Part shown: positions 7,812 to 17,460 of the stretch, in pieces
How the letters are laid out: each line of letters begins with the position of its first letter
Numbering within the stretch: position 1 is the stretch's first letter
From: Oscillospiraceae bacterium
GTDB lineage: Bacteria > Bacillota > Clostridia > UMGS1810
Length of the DNA: 64,000 bases
Direction: 5' to 3'
Assembly (NCBI GenBank): GCA_015068975.1
Contig: SVJM01000002.1
Location: 62,001-126,000, forward strand
The notes under the pieces: model-generated
Databases searched by the model: none
What the model was told of the DNA's origin: nothing
Seen by the model: only the letters and a program-made list of their open reading frames with translations
Position numbers and translations under genes: made by a program

Positions 7812-7826
7812 AGGATTTTTTATATT

Positions 7827-8717
7827 TTATACACCTTCATTGTCGAATTGAGGTATAAAGCTTTCTGATACTGTTCCCTCTTCCTGTATATAGGCGTTTT
7901 CTACCCCGAGATCCAAGGCGAAGTCAACCACTTCATCATATTCATCAGATGTAAGCTTTCTTCCAAGTTCATCAGGCAAATCCAGCCCACTAACAGGTGT
8001 ATACTGATTCATAATAGAAAGTATCACTTTGTCTCCATATGTTTCATACAGATAAGAAATGACCCTTTTGGAGTCTTCCACACATCCGGGTAAAACAAGA
8101 TGTCTTATAATCAACCCTTTTTTGATGATGCCATTATTGTCAAATACCAACTCAGGGCACTGTCTGTACATTTCAGATATAGATGACTTAGCCTTTTGAA
8201 AGTAGTTTTTTGCATTAGAGTATCTTACCGACAAATCATCAGAAAAATACTTCATATCAGGAAGATAAACATCAATAACGCCATCAAGCATCTTAATCTG
8301 CTCTTCTTTTTCATATCCTGAGCAATTAAAAACAAAAGGCAGATCAAATCCTTGTTTCTTTGCGAGAATAATTGCTTCTTTTATCATCGGGATATAATGA
8401 TCCCCTGTAACAAGATTTATATTATTAGCTCCTTTTTCTTTTAATTCAAAAAAGATTTCACAAAGCCTTTCCAAAGAAATGTCCTTTCCTGTCATACCTC
8501 TCGAAATAGCATTATTCTGACAAAACACACATTTTAGTGTACATCCGGAAAAAAACACCGCTCCCGAACCATTATCACCTGATATACAAGGTTCTTCCCA
8601 ATAATGAAGAGCGGCTCTTGCCACTCTGATATTACTATCAGAATTACAAAAGCCCTTCTCTCCTTTTATTCTGTTCACATTGCAATTTCTCGGACATAAT
8701 GTACAATTATCAAGCAT
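7827..8717 (-). CDS. Radical SAM protein of the PflA-like / COG1313 type
   Basis: A 296-residue putative 4Fe-4S radical SAM enzyme. The cluster motif is CTLKCVFC (about 58-65); N-terminal cysteines in CTLCPRNCNVNR and GFC suggest an additional metal site, as in uncharacterised PflA-like proteins. The fold continues with VTGDHYIP and a C-terminal TIM-barrel half. The substrate is unknown; these are often annotated as pyruvate-formate-lyase-activating-like, but the position here, downstream of the PfoR-type permease on the same strand, gives no glycyl-radical partner. Confidence 0.82.
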   Translation of the reverse strand: MLDNCTLCPRNCNVNRIKGEKGFCNSDSNIRVARAALHYWEEPCISGDNGSGAVFFSGCTLKCVFCQNNAISRGMTGKDISLERLCEIFFELKEKGANNINLVTGDHYIPMIKEAIILAKKQGFDLPFVFNCSGYEKEEQIKMLDGVIDVYLPDMKYFSDDLSVRYSNAKNYFQKAKSSISEMYRQCPELVFDNNGIIKKGLIIRHLVLPGCVEDSKRVISYLYETYGDKVILSIMNQYTPVSGLDLPDELGRKLTSDEYDEVVDFALDLGVENAYIQEEGTVSESFIPQFDNEGV

Positions 8718-8761
8718 AATTTCTTCTCCCGAAATTAGAAAAATGAACTGATAAACTTTGA

Positions 8762-9805
8762 TTATAAATCAAGTTTAAGATCACTGTCTTTGATAAGACC
8801 TGACTGTTTAAACAGCTTTGAGATAAGAAGTGTAATCACTGCAGGGAGAACAAAGCATATAAGCACAAGACCAAGCCAGTCAAAACCGGTAATTGCAACC
8901 TTAGTTCCCTGACTGATTGCATTAATCCAATCCGTATACGCACCTATCGGACCAACAAGACCACAGGTTCCCATTCCAGCAGATACGCCTGTCACTTCAA
9001 TCTTAAATAAGCATGTAGCCAAAGGCCCTGTAATAGCAGATGTGATGATTGGCGGAAGCCATATAATTGGTTTTTTGACGATGTTTCCCATCTGAAGCAT
9101 ACTGGTACCTATTCCCTGTGCAAAAAATCCTCCGATACCATTAGCAGCATAACTCATAACTGCAAATCCTATCATCTGTGCACAGCATCCTGCCAAAGCA
9201 GCTCCACCTGCAAGACCATGAATACTCAGTGCAGCACAAATAGCAGCTGAACTAATAGGAAGAGTGAGAGCTATACCAACAATAACTGATACAAGCACAC
9301 CCATCCAGAGTGGTTGGAGATTGGTTGCCCACACAATAGCGTCGCCAACAGATGTGGCAGCTTTTCCAAGCCCCGGTGCAATCCAATATGAAAGCAGACA
9401 ACCCACAAGTATTGTTACTATAGGAGTAACGATAATATCAAGCTTTGTCTCTTTGCTTACAAGCTTACCGGCTTCAGCAGCAAAAATTGTGATTACATAC
9501 ACTGCGAGAGGTCCGCCTGCACCACCAAGAGCATTAGCAGAGTATCCAACTGTCAGAAGTGAAAACAACACCAGAGCAGGTGCACCAAGTGCATGACCTA
9601 TTGACGCTGCCATTGCAGCACCGCTTACACCAGATGCAAAATTGCCTATCTCGATAAGATACTCCAGACCAAACTGCTGACCGATAGTCTTAAGAATAGT
9701 ACCTATAAGTAGAGATGCAAAAAGTCCCTGAGCCATAGCTCCTAACGCATCAATAAAATAAACCTTTGGAGATAATTTAATCCCCTTCTTCTTTAAAAAA
9801 CCCAT
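8762..9805 (-). CDS. PTS-type sugar permease IIC, PfoR family (EIIC_2-like)
   Basis: A 347-residue membrane protein with about nine to ten hydrophobic spans, rich in Gly/Ala (GGAGGPLAVYVITIF, SAAICAALSIHGLAGGAALAG). It matches the PfoR/COG3641 group of stand-alone EIIC-like proteins, named after a Clostridium perfringens perfringolysin regulator. No EIIA or EIIB partners are nearby, so phosphotransfer-coupled transport is not certain. It is preceded by a terminator ending the SLH gene, so it probably has its own promoter or depends on read-through. Confidence 0.8.
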   Translation of the reverse strand: MGFLKKKGIKLSPKVYFIDALGAMAQGLFASLLIGTILKTIGQQFGLEYLIEIGNFASGVSGAAMAASIGHALGAPALVLFSLLTVGYSANALGGAGGPLAVYVITIFAAEAGKLVSKETKLDIIVTPIVTILVGCLLSYWIAPGLGKAATSVGDAIVWATNLQPLWMGVLVSVIVGIALTLPISSAAICAALSIHGLAGGAALAGCCAQMIGFAVMSYAANGIGGFFAQGIGTSMLQMGNIVKKPIIWLPPIITSAITGPLATCLFKIEVTGVSAGMGTCGLVGPIGAYTDWINAISQGTKVAITGFDWLGLVLICFVLPAVITLLISKLFKQSGLIKDSDLKLDL

Positions 9806-9821
9806 TAATATGCCTTCTTTC

Positions 9822-9850
9822 TAACAAAGAAAGCCCTGATACAGGGCTTC
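9822..9850 (-). terminator. Terminator of the prfA-tsaD-SLH operon
   Basis: Minus-strand stem GAAGCCCTG/CAGGGCTTTC followed by TTTGTT, 20 bases after the SLH gene stop. Confidence 0.75.
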
Positions 9851-9869
9851 CTCTGCTTAATATGTTAAT

Positions 9870-11693
9870 TTAGTTAAGAACAATAATTGTACTTGCAAGA
9901 TATACACCTGTAGACTGAGTACCAATTACAGAAATTGTACTTCCTTCTTCAAGGTTTTTGAGAGCTACAGCCTTACCTGTTGTATTGTTGAATACTTTTG
10001 TTGAAGCGTTTACAAATACAGACTGAGAAACTGTCTGCTCTGTCTGTGGATCATAGAATGATACCTGAATCATATTATAAGAAACATTTACAAGCTCTAC
10101 CACACCTGACACCTGAATTATAGTGTCAGCAACAGTTGTGGAAATCTTTGTAACAGTATTGCTTTCTACTGTCAAAGAAGCCTGTGCGCCAAGTCTCAAA
10201 TCATAAATTGTGCAGTTCTGCTTTCCGCTTACAATATATGATGCTTCAGGAGAAATCTGGTACTCTACAGATTCACCGCCAACCTTAACTACAATTGAAG
10301 GCTTAGCAGAAATTCTGATTTCTTCGATAAATCCATCTTTATTTTGCACCTTACTTGTAGCAATAATCTTTGTAATTGTATTGTATGTAAGAGTAATACT
10401 CATTGAGTCACCTGCAAGAAGCTCATTCATAGTAGACTTAGAGCCATTTCTTGTAACAGTAACATCATTTCCTACATAAAGCACCATATCTTCTTTTGAT
10501 TCTACTTCTTCGATAGTAAGTACAAGCTCGCCATCTTCTGTAGAAATTGACTTATAAACACCTGCAACAGTTGTTGTTTTGTCAAGAATCTCAACAAATT
10601 CAACCTTACCTTTTTTGATTTTTACATCTACAAATGTTCCTACACCAAGCTTAGCAACAGAAACAGCATCCTGTTCCTGATCAACAATCTTAATCTCTTT
10701 GCTTACAGGGAAAAGTACATCCTCTGTCTTGGTACCATTGAACTTAGCAAACTTCATTGTAGAATTAGAAGCAGATACTACTTTTGCAACAAACTGATCA
10801 TCTATATCAGGCTGATAAGCAACAATAGATTTGAGAGAATCACCTGATGTTGTAATAATTGCATTGTAGTTGACACCGATTTTATCAAGAGTGTCTTCTT
10901 CACTGTCAACTCTGATTATTACATCATCCTTTACAAGATATCCGGATTCTTTTTCTTCGCCTTCTTTGATAAACTTGATTGTAGAAAGAAGAGAATCTAC
11001 ACTTGTAACCTTACATACAGTATAGTTATAATCAGTCATTTCCTGAAGGTTATAAAGAACAAGAGCAATCTGAGCTCTGTTTACATCTGTAATCGGGCTG
11101 AAAATATTGTCTCCCATACCCTTCATAAGACCAACTTCTGTAATATATGCAACATATTTTCTCTGAGAAGTAGGTATATCTACCTTATCGTCATACTTTA
11201 CTTCTTTGTTTTTGATATTGGAATCACTTGTCAAAGCCTTTGAAAGAATGGTTGCAAGCTCATATCTCTTGAGACCATGCTCAGCATTGTCATCAGCAAG
11301 GTATTCTTCTATATCATCCTCTGTGAAAAAGCCTTTTTCAAGAAGGAAAATAATTTCTTCGTCACCATAGCTAAGATCAAGATCAAGAACGAATTCTTCA
11401 TAATTATCAAGACCCTTTTCGTTGATCAATGCATGAGCATCATCATCAAAACCAAGAATTCTTGACAAAAGAACCAAAGCTTCAAGCTTTGTAACTGTCT
11501 TTTCGGGACGATATGTACCATCCTGATATCCGTTGATCACACCCTGATCACTTAATTCTTCTACAGCATCAAGTGCCCATGAAAAGCTTTCTTCAGACAC
11601 ATCAGGGAAAGACCCTGCAAAAACTGCAGTACTGAATGATGAAATAATCATTACAGCAACCATTAAGCAGCTTATAAGTTTAAATTTTTTCAT
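9870..11693 (-). CDS. S-layer homology (SLH) domain surface protein
   Basis: A 607-residue exported protein. The signal peptide ends at VFA (about residue 26). Three SLH repeats follow: a clear one at about 28-82 (FPDVSEESFSWALDAVEEL, NGYQDGTYRPEKTVTK), a weaker one at about 100-155, and a third at about 172-222 (YITEVGLMKGMGDNIFSP, VNRAQIALVL). SLH domains anchor proteins to pyruvylated secondary cell-wall polymers. The remaining 380 residues are beta-rich repeats of unknown function with no catalytic motif I recognise. It lies 21 bases after tsaD and may be an operon member. GAGGAGG precedes the ATG. Confidence 0.85.
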   Translation of the reverse strand: MKKFKLISCLMVAVMIISSFSTAVFAGSFPDVSEESFSWALDAVEELSDQGVINGYQDGTYRPEKTVTKLEALVLLSRILGFDDDAHALINEKGLDNYEEFVLDLDLSYGDEEIIFLLEKGFFTEDDIEEYLADDNAEHGLKRYELATILSKALTSDSNIKNKEVKYDDKVDIPTSQRKYVAYITEVGLMKGMGDNIFSPITDVNRAQIALVLYNLQEMTDYNYTVCKVTSVDSLLSTIKFIKEGEEKESGYLVKDDVIIRVDSEEDTLDKIGVNYNAIITTSGDSLKSIVAYQPDIDDQFVAKVVSASNSTMKFAKFNGTKTEDVLFPVSKEIKIVDQEQDAVSVAKLGVGTFVDVKIKKGKVEFVEILDKTTTVAGVYKSISTEDGELVLTIEEVESKEDMVLYVGNDVTVTRNGSKSTMNELLAGDSMSITLTYNTITKIIATSKVQNKDGFIEEIRISAKPSIVVKVGGESVEYQISPEASYIVSGKQNCTIYDLRLGAQASLTVESNTVTKISTTVADTIIQVSGVVELVNVSYNMIQVSFYDPQTEQTVSQSVFVNASTKVFNNTTGKAVALKNLEEGSTISVIGTQSTGVYLASTIIVLN

Positions 11694-11714
11694 TTGTAAC
11701 TCCTCCTCAAAATT

Positions 11715-12722
11715 TTATTTTAAATCAATTCCCAGATAAGGAATCGCATTTAAGGACATATCCTTTGTATTGCCTTTTAAATACTCATAATATCCGCTGC
11801 AGGCAATCATTGCAGCATTATCTGTACAAAGTATAAGCGGTGGGAAATAAAAATCCATCTTCCCTTTCTTTTTTTCTATAGTTTGTCTTAAAAGAGAGTT
11901 AGCAGCAACGCCACCTGCGATAGAAATTTTGTTGCATCCGACTTTTTTTGCTGCGGCAATAAGATTGTCACTTAAAACATCGCATACACTTTTCTGAAAG
12001 CTGGCTGCTATATCTTCTATCTTATAGCTCTCCCCCTTCTGATCCAGATTGTGCAAAAGGTTAATCACGCCTGTCTTGATTCCTGAAAAGCTGAAATCAA
12101 AGTTATCCTTTCCAAAAGACACTTTTTTGAAGCTATAAGCATCACTGTTTCCGTCTTTTGCACATTTATCAATCTTCGGTCCGCCGGGGTATCCCAGCCC
12201 AAGCACCCTTGCCACCTTGTCAAATGCCTCACCTGCCGCATCATCTCTGGTCTGACCGAGAATTTCAAACTCCGTATAATCCTTTACATGTATTATATGT
12301 GAGTGTCCGCCTGAAGCCACAAGACATACAAATGGCGGTTCAAGTTCTTTGTGTGCAATGAAATTTGCACAAATATGACCACGTATATGATGTACACCGA
12401 TAAGTGGCTTTCCTGAGGCAAAGCTAAGTGCTTTTGCAGCAGATACACCCACAAGAAGAGCACCTACCAGCCCCGGTGCATATGTAACAGCTATTGCATC
12501 TATATCCTCAAGTGAAACTTCTGCCTCACAAAGTGCCTGATCTATAACTGTATTTATAATTTCCAGATGCTTCCTCGAAGCAACCTCGGGGACAACACCG
12601 CCAAATTTTTTGTGAATATCTATCTGCGATGCAATCACATTTGAAAGCACTTCTCTGCCATCTCTTACAACACTTGCGGCAGTTTCATCGCAGGACGATT
12701 CAATACCAAGTATTAAAGCCAT
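11715..12722 (-). CDS. tsaD: tRNA N6-adenosine threonylcarbamoyltransferase
   Basis: A 335-residue cytoplasmic ASKHA-fold enzyme transferring threonylcarbamoyl to A37 of ANN-decoding tRNAs. Landmarks are [14 protein letters not shown] at the N-terminus, the metal-binding HHIRGH motif (about 110-115), the glycine-rich ASGGHSH and, near the C-terminus, CTDNAAMIA. Length is normal. Its ATG overlaps the TAA of rimI (TAATG), implying translational coupling. tsaC, the previous enzyme of the pathway, is in the same operon; tsaB and tsaE are not in this window. Confidence 0.96.
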   Translation of the reverse strand: MALILGIESSCDETAASVVRDGREVLSNVIASQIDIHKKFGGVVPEVASRKHLEIINTVIDQALCEAEVSLEDIDAIAVTYAPGLVGALLVGVSAAKALSFASGKPLIGVHHIRGHICANFIAHKELEPPFVCLVASGGHSHIIHVKDYTEFEILGQTRDDAAGEAFDKVARVLGLGYPGGPKIDKCAKDGNSDAYSFKKVSFGKDNFDFSFSGIKTGVINLLHNLDQKGESYKIEDIAASFQKSVCDVLSDNLIAAAKKVGCNKISIAGGVAANSLLRQTIEKKKGKMDFYFPPLILCTDNAAMIACSGYYEYLKGNTKDMSLNAIPYLGIDLK

Positions 12723-13207
12723 TACTCTGACTCCTCATTACTTATTAATATTTTTTGCATCAATATGGCATCTTCGCCATTATCTGTATAATAGTTACTT
12801 CTCTTTGAATATTGTTCAAAGCCGAATTTACTGTACAATGCTATAGCACTGTCGTTTGACTCTCTAACTTCAAGAAATATCTTTTCCACACCATTCAAAA
12901 GTGCAAAATCCATGACCATTTTCATAAGATGAGAGGCGATTCCATTTTTTCTGAATCGGGGATTCACACAAACTCTTAGTATTTCCCCTTCATCAAATAT
13001 ATACTTAAAAAATATATAGCCTACAGCATTCCCTTCTGTTTTACACACAAAAGAACGGGAATTTTTGTTTGAAATCTCATCAGAAATAAGCTTTTCTGAC
13101 CATCTTGAGCTGAAACATTCTTTCTCAATTTCAAAAATCTGTCCCGCATCATCGGGATTTGAAACAGAGTAACAAAAATCTCTGTTATCTTTTTCTGATT
13201 TTGTCAT
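12722..13207 (-). CDS. rimI: Ribosomal-protein-S18-alanine N-acetyltransferase
   Basis: About 161 residues with a GNAT fold. The acetyl-CoA-binding segment is [10 protein letters not shown], preceded by [10 protein letters not shown] and followed by the RimI-like [18 protein letters not shown]. The ATG at 13207 is preferred over the TTG at 13219; ribosome-site spacing is poor for both. The reading frame overlaps the end of the upstream phosphatase gene, and its stop overlaps tsaD. The rimI-tsaD neighbourhood is typical of Firmicutes. Confidence 0.9.
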   Translation of the reverse strand: MTKSEKDNRDFCYSVSNPDDAGQIFEIEKECFSSRWSEKLISDEISNKNSRSFVCKTEGNAVGYIFFKYIFDEGEILRVCVNPRFRKNGIASHLMKMVMDFALLNGVEKIFLEVRESNDSAIALYSKFGFEQYSKRSNYYTDNGEDAILMQKILISNEESE

Positions 13208-13637
13208 ATACCTTCTCAATGGCTCCTTTTATTTCCAAAGCACATTCCCTGTAAACATCACAGTCCATACCAAAAGGATCCAATATATCATCCTCAGATC
13301 CATATGCATATTCCAACAAAGTATAAATCTTGTCAGTATATTCAGGAAAAATGTCAATCAGAATATTTTTGTGGCCGGTAGTCATAACAAGTATGAGGTC
13401 TGCATCACTGACCATTTCTTCACTGATCTGCTTAGACATATGCTCAGATATATCTATCCCCATCTCTTTAGTTACGTTTATTGCATCTTCACTGGCAGGT
13501 GTAGATACATAGACGCTGATACCGGCCGATGTCACGTGTACATCGTCATCGTCGTTTTCGTTTATAATCTGATTAAAAATTCCTTCTGCCATACTGCTCC
13601 TGCACGTATTTCCTGTACAAACAAGCAAAATGTCCAT
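13185..13637 (-). CDS. ywlE: Low-molecular-weight phosphatase, probable protein-arginine phosphatase
   Basis: 150 residues. The active-site loop is CTGNTCRSS (about 7-15) and the general acid Asp is in LDPFG (about 119). A threonine in the loop (GNTCRS) is the feature that makes Bacillus YwlE specific for phosphoarginine instead of phosphotyrosine, so arginine phosphatase is the favoured assignment. No McsB kinase gene lies in the window. It sits in the order tsaC-ywlE also seen in Bacillus (ywlC-ywlE). Confidence 0.85.
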   Translation of the reverse strand: MDILLVCTGNTCRSSMAEGIFNQIINENDDDDVHVTSAGISVYVSTPASEDAINVTKEMGIDISEHMSKQISEEMVSDADLILVMTTGHKNILIDIFPEYTDKIYTLLEYAYGSEDDILDPFGMDCDVYRECALEIKGAIEKVYDKIRKR

Positions 13638-13652
13638 TTTCTTATCTCCTTA

Positions 13653-14666
13653 TTAAACATATATAATATCATTGCCTGCTGATTTGAACAATCTGTTTTT
13701 GACTGCAATGCCTATACCTTCTTCAAGACAGAACTGAGCATAGATTTTGTCCACTCCAAGTCTGTCAAACTCACGAAGGTTATAATACAACCCCTTTGCA
13801 TATTCTCTCATATCACATCCTGCATCTATCACACAGTATGCATCATCAAACAAATCGCTTCCGTATGACAAAATGCCGATTTTTTCATTATTATTACTTC
13901 TGAGAATGTTTAAAATATACTCAGATGTAGCTTCATTACTGCCGCATACAACTGTCACATCAGCCTTTGGCGAATAATGTGTATATTTCATACCGGGACA
14001 CTGAGGAACAGAAACATTCTTTGCAACGGGTATATCTTCTATCTTGTCACCAATAACATTATGTATATCATCAAATGTTACAGCACCGGGGCGAAGAATC
14101 TTGAATACATCACCACTTACATCAAGTACAGTAGATTCAATACCGATTTCGCATCCCTCGTCATCGATTATATAATCAACTCTGCCCATCATATCGTCTG
14201 TCACATGTACAATAGATGTAGGGCTTGGACTTCCTGAAAGATTAGCCGATGGAGCTGCTATAAAGCCTGTGCTGTTTTTTATAAGCTCAATGGCAGTTTC
14301 GTTGGAAGGAAATCTTACTGCAACTGTCTTAAGACCGGCGGTAACTGTATCACACACACTGTCCTTTTTCTTAAAAATCATAGTCAAAGGTCCCGGCCAG
14401 AATCTGTCCATCAAGACTTTTGCTTCATCAGGGATTTCTTTCGCAAGATCTTTAAGCGAGCCAACATCAGCAATGTGGACAATCAGGGGATTGTCTGCAG
14501 GTCTGCCCTTAGCTTTAAATATATCCATACAAGCTTTGGGATTAAGTGCATCAGCACCAAGACCATATACTGTCTCTGTGGGAAACACCACAAGTCCGCC
14601 ACATTTTATGCTATTTGCAGCATCAATAACATTTTCACTGGAAATAATCTTTGTTTCTCTATTCAT
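13653..14666 (-). CDS. tsaC: Threonylcarbamoyl-AMP synthase (Sua5 type)
   Basis: 337 residues. The N-terminal YrdC domain carries [37 protein letters not shown] and [17 protein letters not shown]. After the linker ([12 protein letters not shown]), a C-terminal Sua5 domain of about 110 residues marks the long form. It makes threonylcarbamoyl-AMP from Thr, bicarbonate and ATP for TsaD in the same operon. Its start overlaps the 3' end of prfA by eight bases. Confidence 0.95.
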   Translation of the reverse strand: MNRETKIISSENVIDAANSIKCGGLVVFPTETVYGLGADALNPKACMDIFKAKGRPADNPLIVHIADVGSLKDLAKEIPDEAKVLMDRFWPGPLTMIFKKKDSVCDTVTAGLKTVAVRFPSNETAIELIKNSTGFIAAPSANLSGSPSPTSIVHVTDDMMGRVDYIIDDEGCEIGIESTVLDVSGDVFKILRPGAVTFDDIHNVIGDKIEDIPVAKNVSVPQCPGMKYTHYSPKADVTVVCGSNEATSEYILNILRSNNNEKIGILSYGSDLFDDAYCVIDAGCDMREYAKGLYYNLREFDRLGVDKIYAQFCLEEGIGIAVKNRLFKSAGNDIIYV

Positions 14667-15726
14667 TCATCTTCAACTTCTCACTCTGATCTGCAGTTAT
14701 CAAAGAGTCTATAAGCTCTGTCAGATCTCCGTTCATAATTGCTTCAATCTTGTGTAATGTAAGCCCAATTCTGTGATCTGTAACTCTTCCCTGAGGGAAA
14801 TTGTATGTTCTTATTCTCTCTGATCTGTCTCCTGTACCTACCTGGCTTTTTCTCTCAGAAGCAATTTCATCATTCTGAGCCTGTAGCGCCTGATCGTATA
14901 CACGGGAACGGAGAATCTTCATAGCTTTTTCTTTATTTTTCAGCTGAGACTTTTCGTCCTGACAGCTTACAACTATACCTGTAGGTAAATGCGTGATTCT
15001 TACGGCAGAGTCAGTGGTATTTACACACTGTCCGCCGGGACCGCCTGCACGGAATACATCAATTCTCAAGTCATTCTGATTGATATCCACTTCCACATCT
15101 TCCACTTCAGGCAAAACAGCAACTGTAGCAGTAGATGTCTGTATTCTGCCACTGGATTCTGTTTCAGGCACACGCTGAACTCTGTGCACACCGCTTTCGA
15201 ATTTAAGTCTGGAGTAAGCACCGTCACCGTTTATTGCAAAGGATACTTCCTTGTATCCGCCAATGTCAGTTTCATTTGCGGAAAGCATCTCCACCTTCCA
15301 CCTCATAGAGTCGGCATACATTGAGTACATTCTCAAAAGATCGGCTGCAAAAAGTGCCGCCTCTTCTCCGCCTGCACCGCCTCTGATTTCAACAATAACG
15401 TTTTTGTCATCGTTTTTGTCCTTAGGGATAAGGAGTATCTTAATCTCCTGTTCGATTTCCCCTATTCTGTCTTTTGAATCAAGAAGCTCCATTTCAGCCA
15501 TTTCTTTAAGATCCTTATCATCGGATGTAGCAAGAATCTCATTTGCTTCTTTTATGTTTTCCTGTACAAGCTTATATTCTTTATATTTGGCAACAATCGG
15601 ACTGATATCCGAATGTTCTTTACAGAGTTTTCTCCACAATTCCTGATCCTGAATTATCGCCGGATCAGAAATCTTTGCTTCAAGCTCGGCAAATCTGTCT
15701 TCAATAAATGATAATTTTTCAAACAT
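14659..15726 (-). CDS. prfA: Peptide chain release factor 1
   Basis: 355 residues, the full length for RF1. The hydrolysis motif GGQ is in [18 protein letters not shown] (about 228-245). The stop-codon-reading loop contains a P-x-T tripeptide (VPETES), as in RF1, and not the SPF of RF2. It heads the operon prfA-tsaC-ywlE-rimI-tsaD. prmC, which methylates the GGQ glutamine and usually neighbours prfA, is absent here. ATG preceded by GAGGTG. Confidence 0.97.
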   Translation of the reverse strand: MFEKLSFIEDRFAELEAKISDPAIIQDQELWRKLCKEHSDISPIVAKYKEYKLVQENIKEANEILATSDDKDLKEMAEMELLDSKDRIGEIEQEIKILLIPKDKNDDKNVIVEIRGGAGGEEAALFAADLLRMYSMYADSMRWKVEMLSANETDIGGYKEVSFAINGDGAYSRLKFESGVHRVQRVPETESSGRIQTSTATVAVLPEVEDVEVDINQNDLRIDVFRAGGPGGQCVNTTDSAVRITHLPTGIVVSCQDEKSQLKNKEKAMKILRSRVYDQALQAQNDEIASERKSQVGTGDRSERIRTYNFPQGRVTDHRIGLTLHKIEAIMNGDLTELIDSLITADQSEKLKMNE

Positions 15727-15830
15727 TTTTACACCTCATAATTATATTACTTTGAGTATAACACAATATGTTGAATAAATAAAGGGGTTTTTTAAATTTT
15801 TTTACTACATTTTGATTACAAATGTGTTAC

Positions 15831-15864
15831 AAAAAAGCAAAAAGCAGTCCACCAGGACCGCTTT
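15831..15864 (-). terminator. Terminator downstream of sigK
   Basis: Minus-strand stem AAAGCGGTCC/GGACTGCTTT followed by a T-rich run, about 50 bases after the sigK stop. Confidence 0.8.
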
Positions 15865-15917
15865 ATAAAACAACAGATAATCATCAGATATTGGTTAATC
15901 AGATTTTAACTATACAT

Positions 15918-16622
15918 TCATTGCTCAAAAAACATTGCTTCCCTTAATTTTTCTATTGCTTTTTTCTCAATTCTTGACACATAAGACCTTGATATATTCA
16001 TCATTTTCGCAATTTCATTTTGCGTATATATATCACCACCGCAAAGTCCGTATCGTAAATATATAATCTCCTTTTCCCTCTGTACAAGGGTGGATCTGAT
16101 CTTTTCATACAATTCATACACCTGCATTTTAAGGCTCACTTCTTCATAAATACCGTCCCCTTCTGCACTTATCTTTTCAAGAAGTGTTACTTCATTCCCT
16201 TCCTTATCGGTACCAACAGGGTCATTAAGAAGGATATCATTTTTTGTTTTTTTATCCCCTCTCAGACTCATAAGTATTTCATTGTCTATGCACTTTGCAA
16301 CATATGTAGCAAGTCTGGTTCCTTTTTGCGAGTCAAATGTATTTATTCCCTTTATAAGTCCTATTGTTCCGATTGATATAATGTCCTCCTGCTCCTGTGC
16401 AGACTGGGAGTATTTCTTTGCAACATGAGCAACAAGCCTCAGATTTCTTTCGATAAGAATGTCTCTTGCGCCCTTGTCGCCATTTCTGTACATATCAAGG
16501 TACATTTTTTCTTCAGATGCGCTCAATGGCTTAAGAAATGAATTTACACCCGTTATAAATCCTGCAAAGAAATGAAGCTGCCAGATACTGCCCAAAAGAC
16601 ACTTCGCAATAAGAAACACCAT
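15918..16622 (-). CDS. sigK: Sporulation RNA polymerase sigma factor SigK
   Basis: About 234 residues. Region 2 reads NLRLVAHVAKKYSQSAQEQEDIISIGTIGLIKGI, and the region 4 helix-turn-helix ends in ISRSYVSRIEKKAIEKL, both close to Bacillus sigma-K. The first 25-30 residues are hydrophobic (VFLIAKCLLG, FFAGFITG), like the inhibitory pro-sequence removed by SpoIVFB. The gene is uninterrupted, with no skin element. Mother-cell late sporulation genes are its expected targets. The ATG at 16622 follows AGGGGG by eight bases, and that site lies in the 3' arm of a strong hairpin. Confidence 0.93.
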   Translation of the reverse strand: MVFLIAKCLLGSIWQLHFFAGFITGVNSFLKPLSASEEKMYLDMYRNGDKGARDILIERNLRLVAHVAKKYSQSAQEQEDIISIGTIGLIKGINTFDSQKGTRLATYVAKCIDNEILMSLRGDKKTKNDILLNDPVGTDKEGNEVTLLEKISAEGDGIYEEVSLKMQVYELYEKIRSTLVQREKEIIYLRYGLCGGDIYTQNEIAKMMNISRSYVSRIEKKAIEKLREAMFFEQ

Positions 16623-16630
16623 CAAAAAAT

Positions 16631-16673
16631 CCCCCTATAATCACATATAATGCATTATATGTAACCGAGGGGG
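16631..16673. promoter_or_regulatory. Hairpin with a 20-bp palindrome that sequesters the sigK ribosome site
   Basis: ACATATAATGCATTATATGT (16643-16662) is a perfect palindrome. It is enclosed by CCCCC (minus 16673-16669) and GGGGG (16635-16631), the latter being the sigK ribosome-binding site, followed by TTTTTT. The structure therefore looks like a terminator and a ribosome-site block at once, between the TSCPD gene and sigK. The plus strand also has a T-run. Confidence 0.65.
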
Positions 16674-16698
16674 TTTTTGTGTTTGTCTATAAATAATT

Positions 16699-16938
16699 TT
16701 ATATTTCAGAAAGAGCTTTTGCAAACTGATCAGGGCATGACGTAGACTTAAATCCACACTTGATCCCTGAAAGAACCTTGATAATCTCGTCCTTGCTTCT
16801 TCCTTCGCAAAGTCTTGAAATTCCCTGAAGATTTCCGTTGCAGCCACCTTTAAATGATACATTTGATACAATATCATTGTCCACATCAAAAGAAATCTCC
16901 ATTGAGCAAACACCCTTTGGTCGATATGTATATCTCAT
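16699..16938 (-). CDS. TSCPD domain protein (TIGR03905 type)
   Basis: 79 residues. It contains the naming motif TSCPD near the C-terminus (KSTSCPDQFAKALSEI) and conserved cysteines in KGVCSMEIS, GGCNGNLQGI and CEGR. This is the stand-alone version of a domain also found at the end of some class II ribonucleotide reductases; function unknown, possibly metal or nucleotide binding. AAGGAG six bases before the ATG at 16938 fixes the start. It lies ten bases after the dCMP deaminase gene, suggesting a nucleotide-related context. Confidence 0.82.
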   Translation of the reverse strand: MRYTYRPKGVCSMEISFDVDNDIVSNVSFKGGCNGNLQGISRLCEGRSKDEIIKVLSGIKCGFKSTSCPDQFAKALSEI

Positions 16939-16948
16939 ATTTTTCTCC

Positions 16949-17443
16949 TTAATATCCGAATTCACCTATAAGTGAATCATCATTTTCAATCCATTGGTTA
17001 ACATCATACACAATGTATTCTGTCTTATTAACTCTTGCAACTACTTTTTCGATACCTGCATTTATTACCATTCTTTTGCACATTGCACAGGATGAAGGTT
17101 TTTCAACAAATTCTCCGCTTTGAGCGTCCACACCAACAAGATAAAGTGTTGCACCGATCATCTTGTCTCTTGATGCAGAAATAATGGCATTTGCCTCTGA
17201 ATGTACACTTCTGCACATTTCATATCTTTCTCCACGTGGAATATCAAGCTTTGCTCTCATACAGTATCCCAGATCAATACAGTTTTTTCTTCCTCTGGGA
17301 GCGCCTGTATATCCTGTTGAGATGATTTCGTCATTTTTTACTATAATACTTCCGTAATTTCGTCTTAAGCAAGTTCCTCTGTTTGCTACCGCCTGAGCGA
17401 TATCAAGATAATAATTTGTTTTATCGGGTCTGATATGAGCCAT
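16949..17443 (-). CDS. Deoxycytidylate (dCMP) deaminase family protein
   Basis: 164 residues with the zinc-dependent deaminase fold. The catalytic HxE is in SVHSEANAII (about 87-96) and the PCxxC-like zinc ligands in PSSCAMCKRM. An N-terminal extension of about 60 residues with an additional Cys-containing segment and LRRNYGSIIVKNDEIISTGYTGAPRG is typical of dCMP deaminases and ComEB. It converts dCMP to dUMP for thymidylate synthesis. Part of a minus-strand run nadK-argR-recN-this gene-TSCPD. Confidence 0.9.
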   Translation of the reverse strand: MAHIRPDKTNYYLDIAQAVANRGTCLRRNYGSIIVKNDEIISTGYTGAPRGRKNCIDLGYCMRAKLDIPRGERYEMCRSVHSEANAIISASRDKMIGATLYLVGVDAQSGEFVEKPSSCAMCKRMVINAGIEKVVARVNKTEYIVYDVNQWIENDDSLIGEFGY

Positions 17444-17460
17444 AATACTACCCCTTTCGA

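Noticed and set aside
14269-14757. A 162-codon plus-strand frame
   Set aside because: It lies wholly antisense to tsaC and prfA, which have clear catalytic motifs.
15918-16622. skin-type interruption of sigK
   Set aside because: The reading frame is continuous from the pro-sequence through region 4, with no recombinase gene nearby.
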